Positions 36,733 to 47,628 of a DNA stretch of 64,000 nt are shown piece after piece (position 1 is the first letter of the stretch; each line of letters starts with the position of its first letter). The notes below the pieces were generated by a model. It did no database searches and had not been told where the DNA came from. It was given only the letters and a program-made list of their open reading frames with translations. The DNA comes from Panax quinquefolius. Its lineage: Eukaryota; Streptophyta; Magnoliopsida; Apiales; Araliaceae. The stretch is taken from NCBI GenBank assembly GCA_020205615.1, contig CM035170.1, positions 58,728,486 to 58,792,485 of the forward strand, written 5' to 3'. Both the position numbers and the translations under genes were made by a program.

Positions 36733-37372
36733 ATTAGGTGACCAAACTTCTCCTTATGTAACTTTCTAGACATTGCCAATAATGTTATCTAATAATATTA
36801 TTAGGATAATATGAATTATTGTCAGATAATGGAAAATATCGTGTAGTGACAATTATTGAAACAACAAAGTAATATAAAATATCAACGCAGCAATTATTGA
36901 ATCAATAAAATAAAAATCTTGAACAAGAATTATCGTAACAATTATTGAGTAGTGCCTTCTTACGTAAGAGTCAATAATTCAAAAATCTTCGTGCAATACC
37001 ATGTCTTCATCGCGCAACAACGCCGTATTACTTTACTTTACCCACGGTATTCAGCGATGTTACTTGAGAAGCGATTACGCAGAGTTATTTATAAAAACTT
37101 TAATTTGTCATTTTCTTCATCCGACGGTTATTACATTATGGGGCCCACAATGGTCAAATACGTCAAATACGAATATTCACAGATAGAAAGAATATTCCAC
37201 GACCAAACGAATATTCCTTAACAACAATGAATATTTTTATAACCACTTGTGTATTTTGAAAAAAATTCATATATCACCCTTAACTTTAACCTTTTATCAA
37301 TTTAACCCTTTACTGAATAGTAATTATAAGAAAAATTGAATACTTTTATTTCATAAAATTCGGGGTCTTACA

Positions 37373-37377
37373 GTTTG
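37373..37377. repeat. Target site duplication GTTTG, right copy (B0)
   Basis: It follows the end ggggtcttaca and pairs with 15775-15779. Confidence 0.92.
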
Positions 37378-39119
37378 GTGGATCATGAATCGTTGAGAAA
37401 TTTTATTACTGGAAATTCAGAACTAGAGGATGAGGAATTTGAAGAACTTGTGCACTTTCTTGATACTACTCCACAATTCAGAAAATTCAAAACTCCTATT
37501 GAGCCATTGAAGAAAGCTGGAGAGACGTCAGTGAAATTGAAGCCATCTCTTGAAACACCTCCAGAACTTGAATTGAAACCACTTCCTGATCATTTGAGGT
37601 ATGCATTTTTAAATGAAAATTCAAAATTACCTGTGATTATTTCTTCTGCACTAACATCTTTTTAAGAAGAAAAATTGCTAAGAGTTCTTAGAGAGTTCAA
37701 GTCAGCTATTGGATGGACTATAGTAGATATAAAAGGGATCAACCCATCTTTTTGCATGTATAAGATCCTGCTGGAAGATGATAGCAAGCCTTCAGTGGAA
37801 CATCAAAGAAGACTTAATCTGATCATGTAGGAAGTAGTAAAGAAGGAAGTGTTGAAATGGCTAGATGCAGGCATTATATATCCAATTTCAGATAGTTCAT
37901 GGGTGAGCCCGGTACAGTGTGTACCAAAGAAAGGTGGTATGACCGTGATTTCCAATGAGAACAATGAGTTGATTCCAACAAGAACAGTGACGGGGTGGAG
38001 AGTCTGCATGGATTACCGCAGGCTTAACAAAGCTACAATGAAAGATCATTTTCCATTACCATTTATCCATCAAATGTTGGATAGACTAACAGGGCATGAG
38101 TTCTATTGTCTTCTAGACGGGTATTCATGCTACAATCAAGTTGTTATAGCTCTAGGGGACCAAGAAAAGATAACCTTTACATGTCCATATGGTACTTTTG
38201 TTTTCAGGAGGATGTCTTTTGGTCTTTGTAATGCCCCAACAACTTTTCAGAGGTGTATGATGGCTATCTTTTCAGATATGGTGGAGAAAAATGTGGAGGT
38301 ATTTATGGATGATTTTTCAGTATTTGGGGATTCATTTGATCTATGTCTGGAAAATTTGGTCATGGTTCTGAGAAGATGTGTTGAGACAAACTTGGTATTA
38401 GATTGGGAAAAATGCCATTTTATGGTACAAGAAGGAATAATTCTGGGCCATAAGGTATCGAAGAAGGGACTTGAGGTGGACAAAGCTAAATTAGAAACCA
38501 TTCAGAATTTGCCACCACCAACTTCAGTGAAAGGTGTTCGAAGTTTTCTAGGACATGCAAGATTTTACCACAGATTTATTAAAGACTTCTCCAAGATAAC
38601 TAAACCACTTTGCAGTTTATTGGAGAAGGATGCACAGTTCAAGTTTGGCGAGGATTGCATGTCTGCATTTGAGCATTTGAAGAGGAGGTTAACTTCAGCA
38701 CCAGTAATTACAACACTGGATTGGGACATACCATTCGAATTGATGTGTGATGCCAGTGATTTTGTTGTGGGGGCTGTTTTGGGTCTGCAGAAGGAAAATA
38801 TTTTTCATGTGATATACTATGCGAGCAAGACCCTTACTGATGCACATTTGAACTACACAACCACAGAGAAGGAATTACTGGCAGTTGTGTATGCTTTTGA
38901 TAAGTTTAGATCGTATCTAATTGGTACAAGGGTGATAGTGTACACGGATCATGCGACAATTCGACATTTAGTTGCGAAGAAGGATGCAAAGCCTCGGTTG
39001 ATCAGATGGATACTACTATTGCAAGAATTTGATTTGGAGATCAAGGACAGAAAGGGAACTGAGAACCAAGTGGCGGACCACTTATCTCGACTGGAAAAAT
39101 CTGGGAAGGGAGGCAGATA
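37378..39119 (+). pseudogene. Athila-2 linker, reverse transcriptase and RNase H
   Basis: The frame is continuous from 37375 except for stops near 37662 and 37828. The pre-RT linker has ETPPELELKPLPDHLRYAFL. The 423-codon open stretch 37849-39120 holds most of RT and RNase H. RT shows [47 protein letters not shown] and the catalytic FMDDFSVF near 38307. RNase H shows [49 protein letters not shown] and [11 protein letters not shown]. With only two stops this is the best-kept Athila pol here, but it is cut from its protease by B0. Confidence 0.92.
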
Positions 39120-40469
39120 ACAAGGTTATGATTAATGAATCCTTTCTAGTTGAGCAGTTATTTGTGGTTCAAGGGGAAGTACCATGGTTTGCAGATTATG
39201 CAAACTACTTGGTGAGTAAGATGTTACCTCTTGACTTGGTTGGCTATCAAAAGAAGAAATTCTTGAATGATGTGAAGTGGTTTATTTGGGATGAACCATA
39301 TTTGTTTAAGCAATGCGCTGATCAGATGATAAGGAGATGTATCCCATATAGTGAGACTGAAGGGATTTTGCAGGATTGTCATGCTTCTTTATATGGTGGT
39401 CACTATGGTGGAGAGCGAACAACGTCTAAGAGTGTTACAAGCAGGATTTTATTGACCGAAATTTTTTAAGGATGCTTACAGCTTCGTACAAAGATGTGAT
39501 AAATGTCAAAGAGTCAGGAACATTTTGAAAAGGAATGAAATGCCATTGAACACTATCCTCGAGGTGGAAATTTTTGATGTTTGGGGGATAGACTTCATGT
39601 GCCCTTTCGTTTCTTCATGTGGAAATCTGTACATCTTGTTAGCAGTTGATTATGTGTCAAAGTGGGTGGAAGTGGCAGCTCTTCCAATGAATGATGCTAA
39701 AGTGGTCCTAAGATTTTTACAGAAGAGTATTTTCACAAGGTTTGGAACTCCAAGAGCTATCATTAGTGATGAGGGCAGTCATTTTTGTAATAGGAAGTTC
39801 ACAACTTTGTTGGCTAAGTATGGGGTGAACCATCACATTGATACATCTTATCATCCTCAAACTAATGGCCAAGCCGAAGTTTCCAATCGCGAGGTCAAAA
39901 GAATTTTGGAGAAAATTGTGAATTCGTAAAGAAAGGATTGGTCCTTGAAACTTGATGACGCTATTTGGGCATATAGGACTGCGTTTAAAACACCATTGGG
40001 CATGTCGCCTTTTCAACTGGTTTATGGCAAAGCATGTCACCTTCCTATAGAGCTTGATCATAAGGCATATTGGGCAATTCGGAAGCTCAATTTTGATTTG
40101 AAGGCTGCATGAGAGAAACGCCTAACCCAACTCAATGAGTTGGATGAATTCAGACTACAGGCATATGAAAACTCCAAGCTATACAAGGAAAAGGTGAAGA
40201 AATGGCATGACCGTAAGATCATAGAGATAATATTTGAACCGGAACAAAGAGTTTTGCTGTTCAATTCTAGACTTAAACTTTTTCCTGGGAAGCTCAAATC
40301 AAGGTGGTCAGGGCCATTCACAGTGAAGACAGTTTTCCCACATGGTGCAGTAGAAGTGTTCGATAAGTTCCCGGACAAGCCGTTTAAAGTGAATGGACAG
40401 AGGCTGAAGCATTATTTTGGTGGCGAGGTTGACAGACAAAAAGTAACCTCAATTCTTTCTTCAACATGA
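39120..40469 (+). pseudogene. Athila-2 integrase, broken
   Basis: The zinc-binding part spans HASLYGGHYGGERT (39379-39420), a frame change, then CDKCQRV near 39498. The catalytic core at 39525-39929 has all three acidic landmarks: D in VWGIDFM, D in [10 protein letters not shown], and E in [10 protein letters not shown]. The C-terminal part at 40140-40469 has KKWHDRKI, FNSRLKLFPGKLKSRWSGPF and VNGQRLKHYFGGE. Stops near 39927 and 40110 and one shift before 39525 inactivate it. Confidence 0.9.
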
Positions 40470-40734
40470 GAAGTCAGAGATAGTCAAGGTAATTGACTAT
40501 AACTTAGCTCTTGATGGGAGGCAACCCATTAGTTCTATCCTTAACTCTTGTTTAATTATGTTAAAGTATATTTAGTTTCATATTCCTGTTAGTATTCATA
40601 GTATACGTTGTGTTAAATTAGTATTATGAGAACTGACTGAGCGTATGATAAGACATAGGAGTAGCAGAGAAAGTATTGTGTGAGGATAGTCATGTATGCA
40701 TATTCATCAATTCATGTTTTGATTTTGGAGGCAT
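40470..40734 (+). other. Athila-2 sequence after pol, no gene seen
   Basis: Non-coding in all frames as far as I can tell. It ends at GGCAT (40730-40734) where the B array begins. An env-like frame would be expected further along in an intact Athila. Confidence 0.6.
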
Positions 40735-40890
40735 TGTAAGACACCGAATTATATGAAATAAAAGTATTCAATTTTTCTTATAATTACTATTCAGTAAATG
40801 GTTAAATTGATAAAAGGTTAAAGTTAAGGGTGATATATGAATTTTTTTCAAAATACACAAGTGGTTATAAAAATATTCATTGTTGTCGAG

Positions 40891-40936
40891 GAATATTCGT
40901 TTGGTAGTGGAATATTCTTTCTGTCGGGGAATATTA
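40891..40936. promoter_or_regulatory. Three GAATATTC palindromes at 19-base spacing
   Basis: Copies at 40891-40898 and 40910-40917, and a one-base variant at 40929-40936. The pattern GAAnnTTC is the core of heat-shock elements. Present near the start of all A and B LTRs. Function inferred only. Confidence 0.45.
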
Positions 40937-42085
40937 GATAAATGCAATAGTAGCATCCATTTGTGGGCCACATAATGTAATATAAGCGATGAAGAAAATG
41001 ACAAATTAAAGTTATTATAAATAGCAGGCGTAATCGTTATCAATTAACAACTTGTTGAAATACCGGTGGGTAAAGTAAAGTGTCTGGCGTTGTTACTTGC
41101 GAGAGCTTACGGTATTACATGAAATTTTGAATTATTGACTCTTACATAAGAAGGCACTACTCAATAATTTTTACAATAATTCTTTATTAGGATTTTATTT
41201 TATTGATTCAATAATTGTTGCGTTGATATTTTATATTCTTGTTGTTTCAATAATTGTCACTACATGATTTTCCATTATTGGAGCAATAATTTATATTATC
41301 TGAATAATATTATTAGATAACATTATTGGCAATGTCTAGAAAGTTACTGTCTACAGGAGAGGTTTGGTCACCTAATTACTTGCGCCATGAAGGAGAATTC
41401 CTTATGGAAAGCCCCTCTTTCCTAGAGGCTGCTGGTTGTCATTATTGTGATTCTGTAATATTATTTGTGAATAATTAATTATTGATTTATATGATAAGAA
41501 AAATATTCATTTTATGTGGATATAGATGGAGAAATTTTTTTAAAGTGACAGTTTTTGAAAATTGATATTTTATCTTTTCTCGATAAAATAATATTATATT
41601 ATATTATTATAATATAATAATGATGATATTTTACAACGAATGTGAGATATATGAGTATATAAGGAGAAGGAGCATTTTGTTGCAAAAGTTGTTTAAAACA
41701 TGTTAAACGTGTTTGTGGGCCCATTTCTTGGTAGAAATTTGATTATAGCACTGTAAAATTGCTGGATTTATGGATTTCGGTCAATTTCATTTGGAATTTG
41801 AAAAAACTTTCTTCTGTAAAGTTGTAGAGAATTGAATTTCCTTTAAAAAAAAGCGAGATTTGAATTTTCTGATAAAAGGGCTATTTATTATGAATTATTA
41901 AAGTTTCGAATTAATTGATTATCATTTTTTGGAAGTTTTAAATATTTTTTGTTAGAAAAACGTTTTTATTGTTGGCCCCCATGTGTTGTTAGATGCTGAA
42001 ATTCAGAAGTCAAGTGTGCGTTGGAATTTAATATATATATTAATATTTTATTAAATTTTCTGCTTTGGTGTTCTAAGCATTTTTC

Positions 42086-42093
42086 TATAAATA
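42086..42093 (+). promoter_or_regulatory. LTR-1 TATA box
   Basis: TCTATAAATAGGG, conserved across A and B LTRs. Confidence 0.65.
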
Positions 42094-42375
42094 GGGTGCT
42101 TAGGTTAGAATTGAAAATCACACCAGAAACTAAAGATTTCTCTCCATTTCTCTCTCTATTATATCAAGCGTATTTTGTGAGTATTTTAGTACTTCGAGTA
42201 TTGCTATATGGTGCAAGTTCTTTTAGCACTATATCTAGTATTCTAGTCAGAAGTACTATTCTTTCTGAGGTAAGGGAGATTATTTTCTTCATAAATGATA
42301 TTATTTCTTCAATATCATTATGCCGAAATATTGGTTTAAAATTTTTATCAAATTTGGAACTTTTTCATGTCGGGG

Positions 42376-42560
42376 TTACTATTCATAAGTTACTATTCAT
42401 GAGTTACTATTCACGAGTTACTATTCATGAGTTACTATTCACGAGTTACTATTCACGAAGCATGATAATTTTTGTGAAATTTCTATCTTTTGGTGTCGTT
42501 GTTACTATTCACGTATACGACACTATTCACGTATACGGCACTATTCACGAATACGGCACT
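42376..42560 (+). repeat. TTACTATTCAC minisatellite, LTR-1
   Basis: About six TTACTATTCAYRAG units of 15 bases, then CACTATTCACGTATACGG units of 18 bases. Confidence 0.88.
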
Positions 42561-42805
42561 ATTCACAGAAAAATTAAATTTTCTTTATATGTCCAAGATT
42601 GTCTGTGATAGTTCCTATCTTTGATTGGATCTATGTTTTGGTCTTCATTCTTGAATTTTACTCTACTCTGGTTATTTATGAAGTATTTTTGAACGGGAAT
42701 TGTTTAAAGTACGAATCCTTAATATTTGTTCTTTTGTTTCACTGGATTCATTTTCTTTAAAATATTTTTCATCATCCTCAGTCCTAAATAATGATATAAC
42801 TGAAT

Positions 42806-42990
42806 ATCTTTGGCCGTAGTGCAAAGATAAACAGGTGTTGAGATGAACATGACCGATTGATCAATATCTTTGGCCCGTAGTGCAAAGATGAACAGGTGTT
42901 TAGATGAACATGACCAACTGATAAATATCTTTGGCCTGTAGTGCAAAGATGACTTGTTGATGAATATCTTTGGCCCGTAGTGCAAAGATG
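42806..42990 (+). repeat. Array of four hairpins with constant loop, LTR-1
   Basis: ATCTTTG, loop GCCCGTAGTG, CAAAGAT in sense orientation; two loops vary by one or two bases. Confidence 0.82.
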
Positions 42991-43404
42991 AATTTATTAG
43001 TAGGATTATGAACATAAACTGTGATTTGGTATAACCATAATCTTTGATGTTTCAGGTGATGAAAATTATCTTTGTCCTGGATGAGAAAAGGAATTTAGAA
43101 CTACAATTACGATTATGAGTAATACACGTGATTGTGGACAGGAATTGTTGATTAATGTTACAGGAATAAAACAGTGCAACTATGGTTGAAATTTTATCAT
43201 CTACCATATGTTCTAAATCTCTGATTTATTATTGATGAAGGCTATTGATAATTTAATTATTTTTAGTCATGATATTCTTTTCTTGAGCTAGTTGTGCTCA
43301 CCCTTTTGCTTCACAATTCCTTTCGAGGTAATAAAAGTGTAGGTATTTGGGTCGGCGAGGGGATAGCGAGGAATAGAATGGTGGTCTATAGATGTTGAGG
43401 TGAG

Positions 43405-43805
43405 GTGAATTTAACTTGGAAGGGTGTTTTGCCACTATCATACAAGATGTCTAATGACATACACTGACCTCGTGTCATCATAAAGATGCGGGGTTGTGCT
43501 CATCCACTTCTTTGAGTATATTTACAAGCACTACCTATATAATATTGGTGTTTGTTTTGAGTTTAATTTCAAATAAGAGACAAGTGGAGATAATGATATG
43601 TCAAGAGAAGACTCATCATTGGGAAGAATATGATAGTAATCTTCTCATTTTTCTTTGGGGTCTATTGGGTCAACCAAGGATAATTATGTGGCCATATGAT
43701 ATCTACCATAACCTAGAAGCATGGCCTCCCATCTACGAAGGTTTCCTTGAGCACTTCCCAAAGATTCTAATTTCTAAAACAGTTTTTGACTATACCTTTA
43801 TGTAA
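43405..43805 (+). pseudogene. LTR-embedded ORF, LTR-1 copy, frameshifted
   Basis: It opens NLTWKGVLPLSYKMSNDI. Small insertions then break the frame near 43466-43580. The second half is open to 43805 (QVEIMICQEKTHHWEEYDSN, then WPYDIYHNLEAWPPIYEGF). Unknown function; see 48114-48506. Confidence 0.65.
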
Positions 43806-44000
43806 GGTGTCATTGTGACGTGTTATCCAAGGTTGGGATGAGAGTCACAGTTGGTATATATTTGTATCCAAACTCACAGCATATGTGTTGTTGTATTTTG
43901 TACGACAATTGTAATAATTAAGTTGTAGTTGTTTTCTGTACCATGTTGTTGGCGACTCAGAATAGGTTGGTTGGATTGGACCTATTTTGGGGTTGTTACA

Positions 44001-44182
44001 TTTGGTATCAGAGCTATAAGTAAAGAGCCCCCGAGCCTCTATTTGGTGACTTCACATTGATGGGGATGCAAGGCCAAACTCTCCGTAGGGGACGCCTGAT
44101 TCATGGTGGCAAAGCGTGATAGAGTACCAATGTGAGGTCTTTGTCCCTTTGATGGGACATTTGTTACATTTGGTATCAGAGC
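44001..44182 (+). other. Two primer binding sites 168 bases apart, internal-1
   Basis: TGGTATCAGAGC occurs at 44003-44014 directly after the LTR, and again at 44171-44182. The second is also preceded by TTGTTACATT, the LTR-end sequence. The first is followed by tataag, the second by ttaggg as in B0 and Tekay. The segment between is a leader-like insertion found in both plus-strand B copies. Confidence 0.85.
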
Positions 44183-44344
44183 TTAGGGCTATGGTCTCTG
44201 GCGGAGATCGGGGAATATAACTAGGAGGGGAGAGATGAGTAAATCCTTCGCTAGTGTGTCCTACCTAAGCTTAATTGTTGGTCTATCATAATATACAGAT
44301 ATTATGTGATATGTTAATTTGCTTAATTAACACCTTGTTTTATG

Positions 44345-45230
44345 GCGATGATTTGAGAATGTCGGTGAGAAGAATGCTAACAATGGAGTGAATGAGACTG
44401 TGGGGATACCTCTCAATCACTAACCATGATAATGTGATGTCAGACGAAGAAGGAATTAGAGATATCCATGTGGTGAGTGAAGAATTGATAGTTAAACCGA
44501 GAGATAGTCATGAGGTAAATTTGAGAGTGTGGAAGAAGAGGTACCTGAGGAGAGTTTATTAGAGGTATTATATGATCAAAATATAGAATTTCAAAATCGT
44601 ATTCATGAGTTAGAAGAGCAGGCTGAAGAACGACAGGAGGTTGTGGAGCAAAAGGATGCAACAATTCAAACTTGTGTTACCCGATATGTGATGTTTGAAC
44701 AGAAGCATTCTTTGGCAGAGTGTAAGATGATAAAGATGGAATCTGAGCTGAAAGAAGAAAAAACAGAACGAGTAAGAATGAGTGATGCATGGGTAAAAGC
44801 CACACGACATGTGGATATTGTGGAAAGAGATGTCCGATCTAAGAAGACTAAAATAGATGATACGAATTTCTCTTTTTGGAAAGCAATTGAGAGAACCCAA
44901 CATCGAGTTTTGAATTACCCTGTACAGAGCGGTCAACCTGAATTTGATATGGATCGAAGATTGAAGATTCAGATCATGAATCGAGAGTCTGAAAGAAGCG
45001 ATTGAGGAGGAATATGCCCTATAGAAAAGTATGTTCCAACGGTAGTGATGGCGCCAAATCTTTGTCCCGAGACAAGTTAAAGCCGAGTAGTTCGAGGGAT
45101 AGCGAGTTGCCATGACTTCCCAACAAGTGAGGAACCCAAATGAAGTTATCACGGGATATGAGCAATGGAGAAATCATGATGACCGGAGAGATAGAATCCG
45201 AAATGAAAATAAGGTATTCTCAACTCTTCA
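44345..45230 (+). pseudogene. Coiled-coil cargo frame, internal-1 copy
   Basis: The gag-like start and NANNGVNE segment (44345-44420) are shifted out of frame. The 44529-45005 stretch is open for 158 codons and carries the coiled coil (VEFQNRIHELEE-like, EQKHSLAECKMIKMESELKE, then RTQHRVLNY). After 45005 comes a Tekay gag/protease junction (RNPNEVITG, 45130-45156) and a chromodomain-tail match (IESEMKIRYSQLF, about 45187-45226). Function unknown. The middle has no similarity I recognise. Confidence 0.65.
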
Positions 45231-45921
45231 AAATACCGAGTACGTAAATTTGGGGACGAAATTTCATAAAATGAGGAGATTGTAAGACCCGAATTTTAAG
45301 AAATAAAAGTATTCAATTTTTCTTATAATTACTATTAGGTAAATAGTTAAATTGATAAAAGGTTAAAGTTAAGGGTGATATATGATTTTTTTTCAAAATA
45401 CAAGTGGTTATAAAAATATTCATTGTTGTGGGGAATATTCGTTTAGTCGTGGAATATTCTTTACGTAGGGAATATTAAATGCGACCCGCGGAGCCATTTG
45501 TGGGCCCCATGTGAGAATAAGCGTCGGATGAAAAAATGACAAATTAAAGTTTTTATAAATAACAACAGTAATCGTTCTGAATTAACATCTTTGTTGGAAT
45601 ACCGGTGGGTAAAGTAAAAATGTCTGGCGTTGTTGCGCAATAGTACACGGTATTACACGGTATTTTGAATTATTGACTCTTACGTAAGAAGGCACTACTC
45701 AATAATTATTACGATAATTCTTATTCGGTATTTTATTTTATTGATTTAATAATTCTTTGCGTTAATATTTTATATTCTTGTTGTTTCAATAATTGTCACT
45801 ACACAAGTATTTTCCATTATCAGACAATAATTCATATTATCTGAATAATATTATTAAATAACATTATTGGCAATGTCTAGAAAGTTCTGTCTAAGGAGAG
45901 GTTTGGTCACCTAATTGCGCG

Positions 45922-45945
45922 CCAGTAAGGAGAAATCTTTATTGG
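45922..45945 (+). other. Conserved stem with GAAA loop in LTR
   Basis: CCAGTAAGGA, GAAA, TCTTTATTGG: ten pairs including two G.T. Followed at once by GGAAAG...CTTTCC, a second short stem. Other LTRs show CCAATAAGGA/TCCTTATTGG or GATAAGGA/TCCTTATC. Confidence 0.6.
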
Positions 45946-46563
45946 AAAGCTCCCTCTTTCCTGGGAACTGCCTTGTTATCATTATTGTGATTCTGTAATA
46001 TTATTTATGAATAATTAATTATTGATTTATATGATAAAAAAAATATTCATTTTATGTGGATATAGATGAAGAAATTTTTTTAAAGTGACAGTTGTTGAAA
46101 ATCGATATTTTATCTTTTCTGATAAAATAATATTTTATTATATTATTATAATATAATAATGATGATAATTTTACAACGAATGTGGGATATATGAGTATAT
46201 AAGGAGGAGTATTTTTGTTGCAAAAGTTGTTTAAAACATGTTAAACATGTCTGTGGGCCCATTTCTTGACTGAAATTTGATTATAGCTTGTAAAATTGCC
46301 CGTTTATGGATTTCGGTCAATTTTTGTTTGGAATTTGGAAAAACTTTCTTCTGCAAAGTTGTAGAGAATTGAATTTCCTATAAAAACACGTGACATTCGA
46401 ATTTTCTGATAAAAGGGCTATTTATTATGAATTATTGAAGTTCCAGATTAATTGGTTATCATTTTTTGGAAGTTTTAAATATTTTTTGTTACAAAAACGT
46501 TTTTATTGTTGGCCCCCATGTGTTGTTAGATGCTAAAATTCAGAAGTCAAGTGTGCATAAGAA

Positions 46564-46567
<4 letters not shown>

Positions 46568-46601
<34 letters not shown>
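46568..46601. repeat. (TA)n microsatellite
   Basis: A TA run just upstream of the LTR TATA box. Equivalent runs lie at 51107-51142, 17789-17824 and 24996-25022. Confidence 0.95.
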
Positions 46602-46606
<5 letters not shown>

Positions 46607-46645
46607 TCTTATTAAATTTTAACTTTGGTGTTCTAAGCATTTTTC

Positions 46646-46653
46646 TATAAATA
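46646..46653 (+). promoter_or_regulatory. LTR-2 TATA box
   Basis: TCTATAAATAGG. A CT-rich TTTCTCTCC leader begins about 45 bases later. Confidence 0.65.
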
Positions 46654-46934
46654 GGTGCTTATGTTAGAATTGAAAATCACACGAAACTAAAGATTTCTCT
46701 CCTTTCTCTCTATTATATCGAAAGCGTATTTTGTGAGTATTTTAGTACTTCGTAGTATTGCTATACGGTGCAAGTTCTTTTAGCACTATATCCGAGTATT
46801 CCGGTCGGAAGTACTTATTCTTTCCGAGGTAAGGGAGATTATTTTCTTCATAAATGATATTATTTCTTCAATATCATTATCCGAAATATTAATTTGAACT
46901 TTTATCAAATTTGGAACTTTTTCATGTCGGGGTT

Positions 46935-47160
46935 ACTATTCATAAGTTACTATTCATGAGTTACTATTCATGAGTTACTATTCATGAGTTACTATTCACG
47001 AGTTACTATTCACAAGTACTATTCACGAAGCTTGATGATTTTTGTGAAAATTCTATCTTTTGGCGTCAGAGTTACTATTCATGCATACGGCCTTTATTCA
47101 CGTATCTGAGATTTATTCACGTATCGGCCTTGACTATTCACGAATACGACACTATTCACA
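46935..47160 (+). repeat. TTACTATTCAC minisatellite, LTR-2
   Basis: Six or seven 15-base units followed by longer ATTCACGTATACGG-type units. Confidence 0.88.
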
Positions 47161-47396
47161 GAAAAATTAAATTTTCTTTATATGTCCAAGATTATGCGTG
47201 ATAGTTCTATCTTTGATTGGATCTATGTTTTGGTCTTCATTCTTGAATTTTACTCCACTCTGGTTATTTATGAAGTATTTTGAGCGAGAATTATTTAAAG
47301 TACGAATCCTTAATATTTGTTCTTTTATTTCCTTTGGATTCGTTTTCTTTAAAATATTTTCATCATCCTCGATCCTAAATGATGATATATTTGAAT

Positions 47397-47628
47397 ATCT
47401 TTGGCACGTATAGCAAAAGATGAATGATTTCTTGATGAATATCTTTGGCCGTAGTGCAAAGATGAACAGGTGTTGAGATGAACATGACCGATTGATCAAT
47501 ATCTTTGGCCCGTAGTGCAAAGATGAATAGGTGTTTAGATGAACATGACCCACTGATGAATATCTTTGGCCTGTAGTGCAAAGATGACTTGTTGATGAAT
47601 ATCTTTGGCCCGTAGTGCAAAGATGAAT
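47397..47628 (+). repeat. Array of five hairpins with constant loop, LTR-2
   Basis: Units start at 47397, 47441, 47501, 47562 and 47601. Unit three is exact: ATCTTTG 47501-47507, GCCCGTAGTG 47508-47517, CAAAGAT 47518-47524. Spacers of about 10-35 bases are themselves partly repeated (gtgttgagatgaacatgacc). Confidence 0.85.

Larger units (their letters stand above)
15780..37372 (-). mobile_element. B0: non-autonomous (LARD-type) LTR retrotransposon, minus strand, with nested insertions
   Basis: Flanked by GTTTG on both sides. It comprises 3' LTR 15780-19121, internal 19122-20245 and 5' LTR 20246-37372. Removing the solo Tekay LTR and the copia element leaves about 7.8 kb, with LTRs of 3342 and about 3350 bases. 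The internal region has no protease, RT, RNase H or integrase core. Instead it holds a degenerate coiled-coil frame between Tekay-like ends. The structure fits a LARD (large LTR derivative without pol) that depends on a partner, here most likely Tekay. Confidence 0.88.
20246..37372 (-). repeat. 5' LTR of B0 in three pieces
   Basis: The pieces are 20246-21199, 23920-25681 and 36738-37372, separated by a solo Tekay LTR and a copia element. Joined length is about 3350 bases, matching the other LTR. It includes a hairpin array (24058-24243), GTGAATAGT repeats (24480-24660), a TATA box (24942-24949), a (TA)n run (24996-25022) and the GAAA-loop stem (25647-25670). The last piece ends ggggtcttaca before GTTTG. 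Confidence 0.9.
40735..44000 (+). repeat. B LTR-1
   Basis: It runs from TGTAAGACACCG to GGGGTTGTTACA. It contains GAATATTC copies (40891, 40910, 40929), repeats (42376-42560), four hairpins (42806-42990), a TATA box (42086-42093), a donor-like CTGAG/GTAAGG near 42268, and the LTR reading frame. Confidence 0.92.

Noticed and set aside
42719..43015. Minus-strand frames across the hairpin array (also 47167-47650, 51745-52122, 24006-24371)
   Set aside because: They are antisense to the transcribed LTR strand, built from the repeated hairpin units, and shift between copies. The sense-strand fold explains the conservation better.
44610..45152. Antisense frame of 180 codons opposite the coiled-coil frame (also 49303-49629)
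   Set aside because: Shadow of the sense frame. The codon pattern and charged heptads are on the plus strand, and the antisense frame is broken in other copies.
47397..47628. Regular repeats with variable spacers resembling a CRISPR array
   Set aside because: Units lie inside LTRs of plant retrotransposons, vary between copies, spacers are themselves homologous and of unequal length, and no cas gene exists.
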